Positions 1 to 7,221 of a DNA stretch of 9,312 nt are shown piece by piece (position 1 is the first letter of the stretch; every line of letters starts with the position of its first letter). The notes below the pieces were generated by a model that made no database searches, was not told where the DNA came from, and saw nothing but the letters and a program-made list of their open reading frames with translations. Source of the stretch: Candidatus Atribacteria bacterium (GTDB lineage: Bacteria; Atribacterota; Atribacteria; Atribacterales; Atribacteraceae); contig JAPLGF010000215.1 of the NCBI GenBank assembly GCA_026390275.1, positions 1-9,312 on the forward strand, written 5' to 3'. The position numbers and the translations under genes are program-made.

Positions 1-41
1 TAACCCTTTTTAACGGTGGTGTTGGGGAACTGGTAAAGTCC

Positions 42-92
42 GTGAATCGTGTAAAAATGTGGAATTGTGGAATTGTGGAATTGGGGAATTGG
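42..92. repeat. 51-bp direct repeat, left copy
   Basis: This segment matches 3461–3511 at 49 of 51 positions, with differences at 57/3476 and 83/3502. It begins GTGAATCGTG and continues into reiterated AATTGTGG octamers. The two copies lie on either side of the fucokinase-like gene in the same orientation. No terminal inverted repeats or transposase are visible, so it looks like a dispersed intergenic repeat rather than an insertion sequence. Confidence 0.8.
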
Positions 93-200
93 TAAGGACC
101 GTGAGTCGTGAGTCGTGAATCGTAAATCGTAAAAGATGGGGCACTGGGGAATTGTGGAAATGTGGAGTTGGGCTAAAACCGTGAGTCGTGAGTCGTGGTA
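93..200. repeat. Degenerate heptamer and octamer repeat tract
   Basis: Heptamers of the type GTGAGTC/GTGAATC/GTAAATC run head to tail at 101–135 and appear again at 181–194. Between them are GGAATTGTGG-like stretches. The minus strand stays open across this tract (10–207), but its translation is just low-complexity repeat (PQFHNS-like), so I do not call a gene. Positions 1–41 hold no gene that I can support. Confidence 0.75.
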
Positions 201-274
201 TTTTCATTCTTCTCCGGTGCCAGGAACTGGCATGGTTGTCTGATGGTCTTTTACAGTTTACAATTATTTTTACC

Positions 275-300
275 GAGTAATATGTTTACTCATAAACATA
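275..300 (+). promoter_or_regulatory. Nested palindrome, candidate operator upstream of fucokinase gene
   Basis: Two overlapping inverted repeats are visible. One is GAGTAA-TATGT-TTACTC (275–291); the other is a perfect 8-4-8 dyad, TATGTTTA-CTCA-TAAACATA (281–300). They end 9 nt before the AAGGAG ribosome site and 23 nt before the start codon. A weak promoter may overlap: TTTACA at 257–262 with TAATAT at 278–283 (15 nt spacing) or TATGTT at 281–286 (18 nt spacing). The size and symmetry suit a dimeric helix-turn-helix regulator, but no regulator gene is in the window. A small mRNA hairpin is the alternative. Confidence 0.4.
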
Positions 301-308
301 AGAATGTC

Positions 309-314
309 AAGGAG
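309..314 (+). promoter_or_regulatory. Ribosome binding site AAGGAG that sets the fucokinase start
   Basis: AAGGAG lies 9 nt before ATG 324. The in-frame upstream candidates at 195, 243 and 282 have no comparable site, and the peptide they would add is not like the family's N-terminus. This selects 324 as the start. Confidence 0.75.
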
Positions 315-323
315 AGTCAGAAG

Positions 324-3300
324 ATGAAAGATAGCCGTAAATTGTTCTTGATACAGAGTTATCGGGACAATTGCGCCATATACCAGGAGAGCATTCAGGA
401 TCCTTCATCGGTTCCGGTGTGGGATGGGTGTGTACTCACTGCTTCCAACGAGGATCAGGCCAGGGCATATGAGTTGCAGCTGAATGCCAGGCTGGAAGGG
501 GGACTTTTACCACGGGAGACGGAGTATGTGGTGATTCCGGATCCGGAGGGAAAGCGGATTGGCAGTGGGGGGGCGACGCTGAATGCCCTTCTGGAAATCA
601 CCAGAGGTTCAAATAAGGAAAACCCCTTCGCTGGTAAAAAAATCCTGATCATCCATTCCGGAGGAGACAGCAAGCGGATCCCGCACTATTCTGCTTTTGG
701 AAAAATCTTTTCCCGAATTCCCCGGGAACTTCCCGACGGAAGTCCCTCTACCCTTTTTGATGAATTCATCATCTCTCTCGCTGGTCTTCCTTCCCGGATG
801 AAAGAAGGAGTTCTGGTCGTTTCCGGGGATGTTCTTCTCATCTTCAATCACACCCAGCTGGATTTCGAATATCCGGGAGTGGTCGGTATTGGTATCAAAG
901 CCCCGGTCATGACGGGAAGTCAACACGGAGTGTACCAGGGAGATGAAAAGACCCAAAGGGTGCGAAGATTCTTGCACAAGCAACCAGTCGAAAGACTCAG
1001 GGCCTATGGAGTGGTAGACCAGGAGGAAAAGGTCATCATTGACTCCGGGATGGTGTGGTTCGACCCGGAGGCAGCTGGCACCCTTTTGGATCTGGTCAGA
1101 AACCCGGATAAAACCATAAACGATAAAGAAAGAAAATGGTGGATCAGTGAAAAGCTCAATTTAAACCTCTACGGTGATTTTCTCTTCCCTCTGGCCGAGG
1201 AGTCTACTCTGCCTGATTACCTGCGAGAGGAGAGTGAGGGTCAGTACCAGGGAGACTTGCAAAGTGCCCGGCAGAAACTCTGGAACCGGCTGCATATTGT
1301 TCCTTTTTATGTGAAATCCCTTGTTCCTGCTGAATTCATCCATTTTGGAACCACCCGGGAATATCGTGACCTGCTCCTGACGGGCCAGGAAGAGTACCGG
1401 GACCTGGGATGGAAACAAACGGTGATGAGTAATAACCCCGGGGTCCATAGCGACCAATCCTGGGTGGTAATGAACTCATCGATCTCTGGCTCCACCCCAC
1501 CACTGCTCCATCAGGTGGTAATGGAAGATAGCCGGCTGGAGGGTGATTTTTCCCTGGGAAAGGGTTCGCTTCTCTCTCATGTGCAATACCGGGGGAAAGG
1601 ATTAATCACGAAGGAAGACATCGTCATCCATCAGCTCCCTTTGCACCATGGACATTCGACCACCAGAATGTATGGAGTATTTGATAATCCCAAGGAAACG
1701 ATCGAAAAAGGAACTTTTTGTAACCAACCCTGGAGCATCTGGTTCCGGAAATCAGGGTTGACCCCGGATGATCTCTGGGATACGGCAGAAAATCCTGCGG
1801 ACCGTTCCTTGTGGAATGCCCGGCTCTTCCCGGTCAGTAACCATCGAGACGAATCGCTTCGACAAGTTTTATGGATGCAGGAACCAGAAAAGGCTTCCCG
1901 GGATGATATCGAGCGCTGGCTACGGAGCGAGAGAGTTTCCCTGAAGGAATGCACTATCCTGGCGGATCGAGTGGGGATCATCAGGGAGCAGGAAGAAACC
2001 GAAGATATCATCCGGACGGATCTTTTTCTGGAAGCCATCAGGGATAAAAAGCCCTTCCGGGAGCACCTGCCCATCCTGGGAAAGGAACCAAAAAAGGTAG
2101 CAAAAAGGTTGGAATGCATCGTCAGGAAAACGAATACCACTGCCGATCCTTTGATCCGGATGAGATACTATCGAGCCGCAGCCGAAATAGCTAAAATGTA
2201 TGCTGGCCCGCAATCTCCTTACCGCTGGAGAGATCTCGAAAACCAGGCGTTTCTGGAGCTGACCGAGCTCATCAACCATCACCTCCCCTCCCTGCCGGTG
2301 CGTGGCACGCAGACAGGTCTAGGCCTCGTCTCCTCAAGGGAACTGTTACGCCCCATCTACCAGGGGGTCTCCGTTTCCGCGGCGGCGCGGGCGGACTTAG
2401 GAGGCGGATGGTCGGATACCCCTCCTTTCAGCAATGAAAATGGCGGGACCGTCCTCAATTGTGCCCTCGAATTACGCCATGAGCTGCCGATCCAGGTGTA
2501 TGCTCGCTCTCTCTCCGATCCGGCCCTGATCTTCAAAAGTTTTGACCTCAACTTAGAAAAAAAAATATCCTCTCTTGCCGAGCTCCTGGATTTCAAGAAT
2601 CCGGCTGACCCCCTGGCGCTCCATAAAGCCGCGGTGATTTTCAGCGGTTTTATCCCGGAAAAAGAAACTCCATCCCTTTCCCACTTCCTGGGAAGATCGG
2701 GAGGGCTGGAACTCTCCACCCGGGTGAGTATTCCCAAGGGATCTGGATTGGGAATCAGCAGTATCCTGGCCGCGGCCATGCTCATCTGCCTCTCGACCCT
2801 TTTGGGAAGACCATGGGAAGAGAAGATGCTCTTCGAACAGGTCCTGGCCCTGGAACAGAAACTCACCACCGGAGGCGGATGGCAGGACCAGGTAGGGGGA
2901 ATCGTACCGGGAGTGAAGCTCATTACGACTCAACCCGGCCTTCCCCAATTCCCAGAACATGAACCAGTGGTCCTCGGCCCCGACAGCAAGAGAAAAATGG
3001 ATGAACAATTTGTCATTCTCTATACCGGTCAAAAACGACTGGCAAAAGGCATCCTCCGGGACATGATGAGTGGCTATATCCTTGCCGAACCCACCGTGGT
3101 CCATTCGCTTCATGAAATTAAAAACCTGGCCATAGAAATGAAAGAGGCTCTTCTCAAAGGTGACTTAGAGACCCTGGGTACCCTCATGACCCGGCACTGG
3201 GAGACGAACAAACAGATGGACCCCGGGTGCACCAACCTTCTCATCGATCGGATCTTCGAAATCTGCTCTCCCTTCATGTATGGGGGAAAACTCTGCGGTG

Positions 3301-3464
3301 CGGGGGGAGGCGGGTTCATGGAACTCCTGGCAAAAGATAAAGAAGCAGTCCAGGAACTCCAAAAGACCTTACAGAAGGAGTTTCCGGAAGGAAACGTGAC
3401 CCTCTGGCCCGTTCACATCACCGAAACGCCGGTGGTGGTATGGTGTAAGGACCGTGAGAAGTGA
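324..3464 (+). CDS. Bifunctional L-fucokinase/fucose-1-phosphate guanylyltransferase-like protein
   Basis: This 1046-residue protein has two domains. The N-terminal half is a sugar-1-phosphate nucleotidylyltransferase of the fucokinase (PF07959) type, with RIGSGGATLNALL at about 78–90, HSGGDSKRIPHYSAFGK at 111–127 and SGDVLL at 167–172. The C-terminal third is a GHMP kinase: a sugar-binding segment ADLGGGWSDTPP near 690–702, the phosphate loop IPKGSGLGISS near 803–813 and the glycine-rich KLCGAGGGG near 988–996. Length and domain order match FKP enzymes (about 950 residues in Bacteroides, 1055 in Arabidopsis), which turn L-fucose into L-fucose-1-phosphate and then GDP-L-fucose in the cytosol. 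The exact sugar is inferred; a related sugar is possible. The last five sense codons (KDREK) and the stop fall in a repeat also present upstream. The gene is convergent with the RiPP operon and appears monocistronic. No terminator hairpin was found after it. Confidence 0.85.
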   Translation: MKDSRKLFLIQSYRDNCAIYQESIQDPSSVPVWDGCVLTASNEDQARAYELQLNARLEGGLLPRETEYVVIPDPEGKRIGSGGATLNALLEITRGSNKENPFAGKKILIIHSGGDSKRIPHYSAFGKIFSRIPRELPDGSPSTLFDEFIISLAGLPSRMKEGVLVVSGDVLLIFNHTQLDFEYPGVVGIGIKAPVMTGSQHGVYQGDEKTQRVRRFLHKQPVERLRAYGVVDQEEKVIIDSGMVWFDPEAAGTLLDLVRNPDKTINDKERKWWISEKLNLNLYGDFLFPLAEESTLPDYLREESEGQYQGDLQSARQKLWNRLHIVPFYVKSLVPAEFIHFGTTREYRDLLLTGQEEYRDLGWKQTVMSNNPGVHSDQSWVVMNSSISGSTPPLLHQVVMEDSRLEGDFSLGKGSLLSHVQYRGKGLITKEDIVIHQLPLHHGHSTTRMYGVFDNPKETIEKGTFCNQPWSIWFRKSGLTPDDLWDTAENPADRSLWNARLFPVSNHRDESLRQVLWMQEPEKASRDDIERWLRSERVSLKECTILADRVGIIREQEETEDIIRTDLFLEAIRDKKPFREHLPILGKEPKKVAKRLECIVRKTNTTADPLIRMRYYRAAAEIAKMYAGPQSPYRWRDLENQAFLELTELINHHLPSLPVRGTQTGLGLVSSRELLRPIYQGVSVSAAARADLGGGWSDTPPFSNENGGTVLNCALELRHELPIQVYARSLSDPALIFKSFDLNLEKKISSLAELLDFKNPADPLALHKAAVIFSGFIPEKETPSLSHFLGRSGGLELSTRVSIPKGSGLGISSILAAAMLICLSTLLGRPWEEKMLFEQVLALEQKLTTGGGWQDQVGGIVPGVKLITTQPGLPQFPEHEPVVLGPDSKRKMDEQFVILYTGQKRLAKGILRDMMSGYILAEPTVVHSLHEIKNLAIEMKEALLKGDLETLGTLMTRHWETNKQMDPGCTNLLIDRIFEICSPFMYGGKLCGAGGGGFMELLAKDKEAVQELQKTLQKEFPEGNVTLWPVHITETPVVVWCKDREK

Positions 3465-3511
3465 ATCGTGTAAAATTGTGGAATTGTGGAATTGTGGAAT
3501 TGTGGAATTGG
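3461..3511. repeat. 51-bp direct repeat, right copy, with AATTGTGG octamers
   Basis: This is the second copy of the 42–92 element. It contains four perfect head-to-tail AATTGTGG octamers at 3474–3505. It starts inside the last codons of the fucokinase-like gene, whose TGA stop (3462–3464) is part of the repeat. Further GTGGAATTGGG fragments continue to about 3543. This fills the gap between two convergent genes, and I see no convincing intrinsic terminator in it. Confidence 0.8.
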
Positions 3512-3552
3512 GAAGACACCCCGGGAAAGAATGTGGAATTGGGAAGGACTCT

Positions 3553-4761
3553 TTATTTGTCCCCCGATTTTTTCTTCTTTTTTTCGCGAAGAAGGTGGGA
3601 GAGGATGAAAAAGGGATAAGTTATTGGGGAGAAACCGCGGGTGGGAAGGTGTTTCCAGCGGCGAGGGAGGGAATCGGGATGGAAGAGGCAGTATTTGACG
3701 ATGATCCATTTATCCCTCCATTTCACCGGGTAGAGAAAAAGGGTCAGATATCTCATGACGGTATTTTCCTGGACCAGGAGCTGTTGCGCATACCATCTCT
3801 TCTCGCCGGGAAGGAGATGCAGTGGCGGAGGTGATGGGGGGAGAAAGTGGAGAGTGAGGTCTTTTCCGGTATATTTCCGGACGAACATGAGAACCAGGGT
3901 GACGATTTTTCGGCAATTCTCCTCCGGAACGACGTGTCTCAGAAAATCCCCATCCAGGCTTTCACCGTATTGAGAGCAGAAGGAGCAGAGATCGAGGAAG
4001 GTCCTCAGACCTCGCAGGTGGTGGTGGAGAGCGAAGTGAAAAACTAAGTGGAAAAACAGCATTTCGTTATTCAAGCGCGGGACCGAAAGCCGACCGAAGC
4101 GACCCCGCCCGGGATTGGTGAGCCAGGGATAGGTGTCGATCGGAAAGAGGGTCAGCAATGGTGATTGAGTGGACAACCCGGATACTCTCCAGTGAACATC
4201 GAGGTTAAAGAGAAGAGACGATGTCGGTTTGAAAAAATGCATTTCACCGAAATCTTTCTGGATTATTAAAAAATCCTCTGTCCGATCTTGAAATCCTTCC
4301 GGAACAACATGGACAAAACCGTCTTTCAAGAGAAGACTTTCCACCCGTGAATAATCAGCGGGGTGGATCAGAATATCCACATCGGAAGCAGGTCGCATCC
4401 AGCTTTGTCCATAAATCATCTCCATCAGGGGAACCCCCTTTAAGAGGAGAAAGAAAATCTCCTTCTCCTGCAATCGGGAAATGACCCGGCTCCCTTCACT
4501 TTCACCGATCAGGTTGTGCATGGAAATCTGGGTGGTGTAGGATCGAAGGTGGGAGAGAACCTCAATGGGTGGTTTCACCGGAAGTATTCCTTCTTTCAAC
4601 CTGGAATAGACCAAAGCCTGGAGCTCATGAGCGGTAATCACTGGCAGGATATTCTCCCAGCTGGTTTGAGAAAGATGTTGCTCGAGCGTTGGGAAATCCC
4701 CATTCCCGAAACAGCATTTCACAAATTCCAGAAGAAACAACTCTTCCGGGGAACGCTTCAT
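3553..4761 (-). CDS. NTP_transf_5-type nucleotidyltransferase, RiPP tailoring candidate
   Basis: This 402-residue protein resembles the uncharacterised nucleotidyltransferase family PF14907. LLLKGVPLMEMIYG (about 105–118) is followed by RPASDVDILI, where D127 and D129 form the metal-binding pair expected of the nucleotidyltransferase fold. DVHWRV and a His-rich helix (FHFALHHHLRGLRTFLDLC) are typical downstream family signatures. Such genes recur beside HPr-kinase-like genes in lasso clusters such as paeninodin and pseudomycoidin, where they are associated with modifying an already phosphorylated peptide. That role here is inference. The start overlaps the radical SAM stop as ATGA (4758–4761), behind a GAGGGGA ribosome site, so translation is probably coupled. 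The C-terminus is a lysine run (REKKKKKSGDK) encoded by an A-rich tract. It is the last gene of the minus-strand operon. Confidence 0.8.
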   Translation of the reverse strand: MKRSPEELFLLEFVKCCFGNGDFPTLEQHLSQTSWENILPVITAHELQALVYSRLKEGILPVKPPIEVLSHLRSYTTQISMHNLIGESEGSRVISRLQEKEIFFLLLKGVPLMEMIYGQSWMRPASDVDILIHPADYSRVESLLLKDGFVHVVPEGFQDRTEDFLIIQKDFGEMHFFKPTSSLLFNLDVHWRVSGLSTQSPLLTLFPIDTYPWLTNPGRGRFGRLSVPRLNNEMLFFHLVFHFALHHHLRGLRTFLDLCSFCSQYGESLDGDFLRHVVPEENCRKIVTLVLMFVRKYTGKDLTLHFLPPSPPPLHLLPGEKRWYAQQLLVQENTVMRYLTLFLYPVKWRDKWIIVKYCLFHPDSLPRRWKHLPTRGFSPITYPFFILSHLLREKKKKKSGDK

Positions 4762-6212
4762 GCTCTCCCCTCTTTGGTACCGGCCCCCCGTGGTGATGGG
4801 AGATGTCGCCTGATAAAGCCCAGGGTCATCCTGACCACCAGAGGGAGAGATTTACCGGGAGGATTCACCTGGAGGAGGTTAACAAGGCGGTGCCATCGGG
4901 CATATGGTATATATTGCTTTCTTATCCACCTCTTGCGCTCGGAAGGAGAGATGAGAGAAAGTTGATAGGGAGCAAAAAAGGAAACCACGCTCTTCTCGTC
5001 CCACTGGTTCGTTTCAAAAAAACGATGGCCATGTTGCTGGTACCGAGAAGTGGATGGAAAAATCGTCAGGGGTGAAATCTGAAACGAGTTCGGTTTGACA
5101 GTTTTGATCCATTTCAGTTTCTCATTCCAATCAGAGAGGGTTTCTCCCGAAAATCCAGAGAGTAAATAAGCATGTACCGATATCCCGGACTCCCGGCAAA
5201 AGGCAATTGCCTGACGATTGGTTTGAACCAGGGTGTGCTTATCGATCTGATCCAGCTCGTTCTGCTGGAAAGATTCAATCCCGATTTCGATGGAAATACA
5301 ACCCGCTTCTTTCAAAATCGGGAGGAGATCCCGCTGGATCCGGCTGGCCCGCGTTTGAATCGCCCACTTGATTTTCTGAGCCAGTCCGGAGTGAATCATT
5401 TCATGGCAGATGGCACGAGCCCTCTCTTCATCGATTAAAAAATCATTATCATGAAAGTAGACCCCTTCCATGCGATAGTCTTGATAGAGCTTCTGGATCC
5501 ATTCCCGCACATACTCCGGACTGTGATACCTCACTCCCCGACCATAGGTGATATGCTCGGAACAGAACGAACAATGATAGGGACATCCCCGGGAAGTAAG
5601 GATACTCACGGTGGTGAGCAAATGATCCCGGATGGTTTCCAGGGTGGGACGGGTATAGAAGGACATATCCAGAAGGTCAAAGGCCGGAAAGGGAAGGGAA
5701 TCAAGATCCAGAATTTGTTCCGGATCGGAGTGGGAAAGATTTCCCTGATCGTTTTTCCACCATACCCCGGGAATCTGGGGTGGTTGATCACCATCTGCCA
5801 GTCTGGTAAGGGCCCGCTCCCCTTCTCCCACGATCACTCCCCTCAAGCCAGGAATTTTCTCCAGAGTAAGGGCAGGCAGAGCCGAAGCATGGTGCCCACC
5901 GGCAATCAGGGGAACCGCCGGGTACTTTTTCTTGATCAGGTCGATACATTCGCTGGTGTCATAGATTAAAGGACTCACGGTATTGAATCCGATGAGGTCA
6001 GGATGAAACTGGTTGATGCCCTCCATCATCGCGGCATTCATTCGTTCCTTATCGATTCCGATGCCGGCTTGCCTGGCATGGCGATCAAAAATGGCCGGAG
6101 TATGCCCCCCCTTTCTCAAGGAAGAGGCGATAAAAGAAAGGCCCAGGGGGATCCAGTGGGTCTGGGGAGGTTTTTTCTGTCTGGTCAAAGGGTAAATGAG
6201 GAGGACCCTCAT
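4758..6212 (-). CDS. B12-binding-domain radical SAM protein
   Basis: This 484-residue protein has a Rossmann-like cobalamin-binding N-terminus (MRVLLIYPL, IGFNTVSPL near 74–82, AGGHHAS near 104–110, VGEGERAL near 128–135). A radical SAM core follows, with the cluster motif CPYHCSFC (C210, C214, C217) and the later IEIGIES strand. The DRH at 43–45 resembles DxH, but the full DxHxxG cobalamin motif is not intact, so bound B12 is uncertain. The enzyme should cleave S-adenosylmethionine at a 4Fe-4S cluster and carry out a radical reaction, often methylation in this architecture. Its substrate is unknown; the precursor peptide is the inference from position. ATG 6212 is chosen over an in-frame start at 6287 because AGGTGAGG (6221–6228) stands 8 nt upstream and the family begins at MRVLLIYP. 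The ribosome site overlaps the stop of the DUF362 gene 10 nt away. Confidence 0.88.
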   Translation of the reverse strand: MRVLLIYPLTRQKKPPQTHWIPLGLSFIASSLRKGGHTPAIFDRHARQAGIGIDKERMNAAMMEGINQFHPDLIGFNTVSPLIYDTSECIDLIKKKYPAVPLIAGGHHASALPALTLEKIPGLRGVIVGEGERALTRLADGDQPPQIPGVWWKNDQGNLSHSDPEQILDLDSLPFPAFDLLDMSFYTRPTLETIRDHLLTTVSILTSRGCPYHCSFCSEHITYGRGVRYHSPEYVREWIQKLYQDYRMEGVYFHDNDFLIDEERARAICHEMIHSGLAQKIKWAIQTRASRIQRDLLPILKEAGCISIEIGIESFQQNELDQIDKHTLVQTNRQAIAFCRESGISVHAYLLSGFSGETLSDWNEKLKWIKTVKPNSFQISPLTIFPSTSRYQQHGHRFFETNQWDEKSVVSFFAPYQLSLISPSERKRWIRKQYIPYARWHRLVNLLQVNPPGKSLPLVVRMTLGFIRRHLPSPRGAGTKEGRA

Positions 6213-6222
6213 CTGATCAACC

Positions 6223-7218
6223 TCACCTGATCTCCACCACTTCATATCCGTTCCATGGCATTCCACCGATACCGATATCCCGTCCATACCGGAGCTGAGT
6301 CATTTGAAAGGGATCCTCCGGAAAATGATCCAGACAGGAGAAAGCTTTCTTCAGCTCATACAATTGCCGATACCCTTCCACCTCGACTGCTAAAAGATTG
6401 GTTCCCACCAGCACACCATACCCTTGCTCCACCCTCCCCTGAGAAGGACCCCCGGTGATCATGGCTTTTCGCCCATCTACGATGGTGAGATCCGGAGAGA
6501 TGGCCAGGTTGATCTCGGCGATCTTCTCCGGGAGGTTTTTTTTGTGCAGGTCATACCGTTCCAAAGGATGGAGGAAACCGACCCCAGCTTTCATTCCCAG
6601 GGAAAAGCCCGCCTGGAAATGGGTTTTGAGGTTCACCACGGAAATGATCCTGTCCGCTTCCAGTGGTGGGCGGGCAACGGTTACCTCCTTCAGGTACTGA
6701 CCTTTCACGGGAATCTTCACCCAGAGTTCTTCATCTAAATAGACCACCCGGGCTTTTCCCTGAAGGGCTTTTTCGATTCCCAGCTTCCGACCCACTCTTC
6801 GGGTAGGGAGCGACCCGATGGATGTGCAATCTCCCACTGAAATCTTATGACATCCTCTCGTCCACAAAAAATCAACCAGAAAGGAAAGGAACTGGATGTC
6901 GGTGGATGCTGGATAGGGATCGGCAGTATTGAGGTTGATTTTTATAAAAATGTGCTGCTCGGGAGTAAAATACTGGGCCAATACCTGGTTCCACAGAATG
7001 TCAAAATAATGGACAATCACCGGAAGACCTGTTTGCGTGCCACGCCCCGGCAGGTCCGTTTCGGAAATGGAATAAACGACTGGTTTTCCACTTAACTGCC
7101 ATATCCTGCATTGCCTGGGTGGAGAGGTTCCGCTGGTCACCTGGCGTTTTAGAATGCGAGGCTTCCACCATGCCCGGCGAATCCGTCGGAACATCCTCTT
7201 CAGGAGTGATTGACTCAA
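6223..7218 (-). CDS. DUF362 domain-containing protein
   Basis: This 331-residue protein shows DUF362 (PF04015) features. An IKINLN segment precedes the conserved VVNLKTHFQAGFSLGMKAGVG (near 201–221), and further on are SPDLTIVDGRKAMITGGPSQG and a GTNLLAVEVEGYRQL segment. The family is mostly uncharacterised; many members carry a ferredoxin-like Cys cluster. None is visible here, only scattered cysteines, so electron transfer by its own Fe-S cluster is unlikely. Placed between the kinase and the radical SAM gene, it is presumably a tailoring or accessory factor, but I assign no reaction. The start is TTG (7216–7218), 3 nt after the TAA of the kinase gene, with GAGAGGGG about 6 nt upstream. The next ATG (7194) has a purine stretch directly abutting it, which makes it a poorer start. 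Confidence 0.8.
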   Translation of the reverse strand: MSQSLLKRMFRRIRRAWWKPRILKRQVTSGTSPPRQCRIWQLSGKPVVYSISETDLPGRGTQTGLPVIVHYFDILWNQVLAQYFTPEQHIFIKINLNTADPYPASTDIQFLSFLVDFLWTRGCHKISVGDCTSIGSLPTRRVGRKLGIEKALQGKARVVYLDEELWVKIPVKGQYLKEVTVARPPLEADRIISVVNLKTHFQAGFSLGMKAGVGFLHPLERYDLHKKNLPEKIAEINLAISPDLTIVDGRKAMITGGPSQGRVEQGYGVLVGTNLLAVEVEGYRQLYELKKAFSCLDHFPEDPFQMTQLRYGRDIGIGGMPWNGYEVVEIR

Positions 7219-7221
7219 GTC

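Noticed and set aside
42..194. Possible CRISPR array in the left repeats
   Set aside because: Units are 7–8 bp, degenerate and without unique spacers of constant length. No cas genes are present.
1..200. Insertion sequence or transposon end
   Set aside because: No transposase fragments, terminal inverted repeats or target-site duplication could be found.
10..207. 65-codon open frame on the minus strand in the left repeat tract
   Set aside because: The translation is low-complexity repeat (PQFHNS-like) generated by the octamer and heptamer tracts, with no ribosome site or family resemblance.
1631..3113. Several long minus-strand frames inside the fucokinase-like gene (up to 188 codons)
   Set aside because: They lie antisense to a gene with clear domains, show no motif and are rich in Ser/Arg/Pro as expected of shadow frames.
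3505..3600. Intrinsic terminator between the convergent genes (T-rich stretch 3569–3592)
   Set aside because: The T-rich stretch is the codon complement of the lysine-rich tail of the nucleotidyltransferase, and no stable GC-rich hairpin precedes it.
4516..5969. Plus-strand frames opposite the nucleotidyltransferase and radical SAM genes (149 and 172 codons)
   Set aside because: Antisense to well supported genes with catalytic motifs; no domain or initiation signal.
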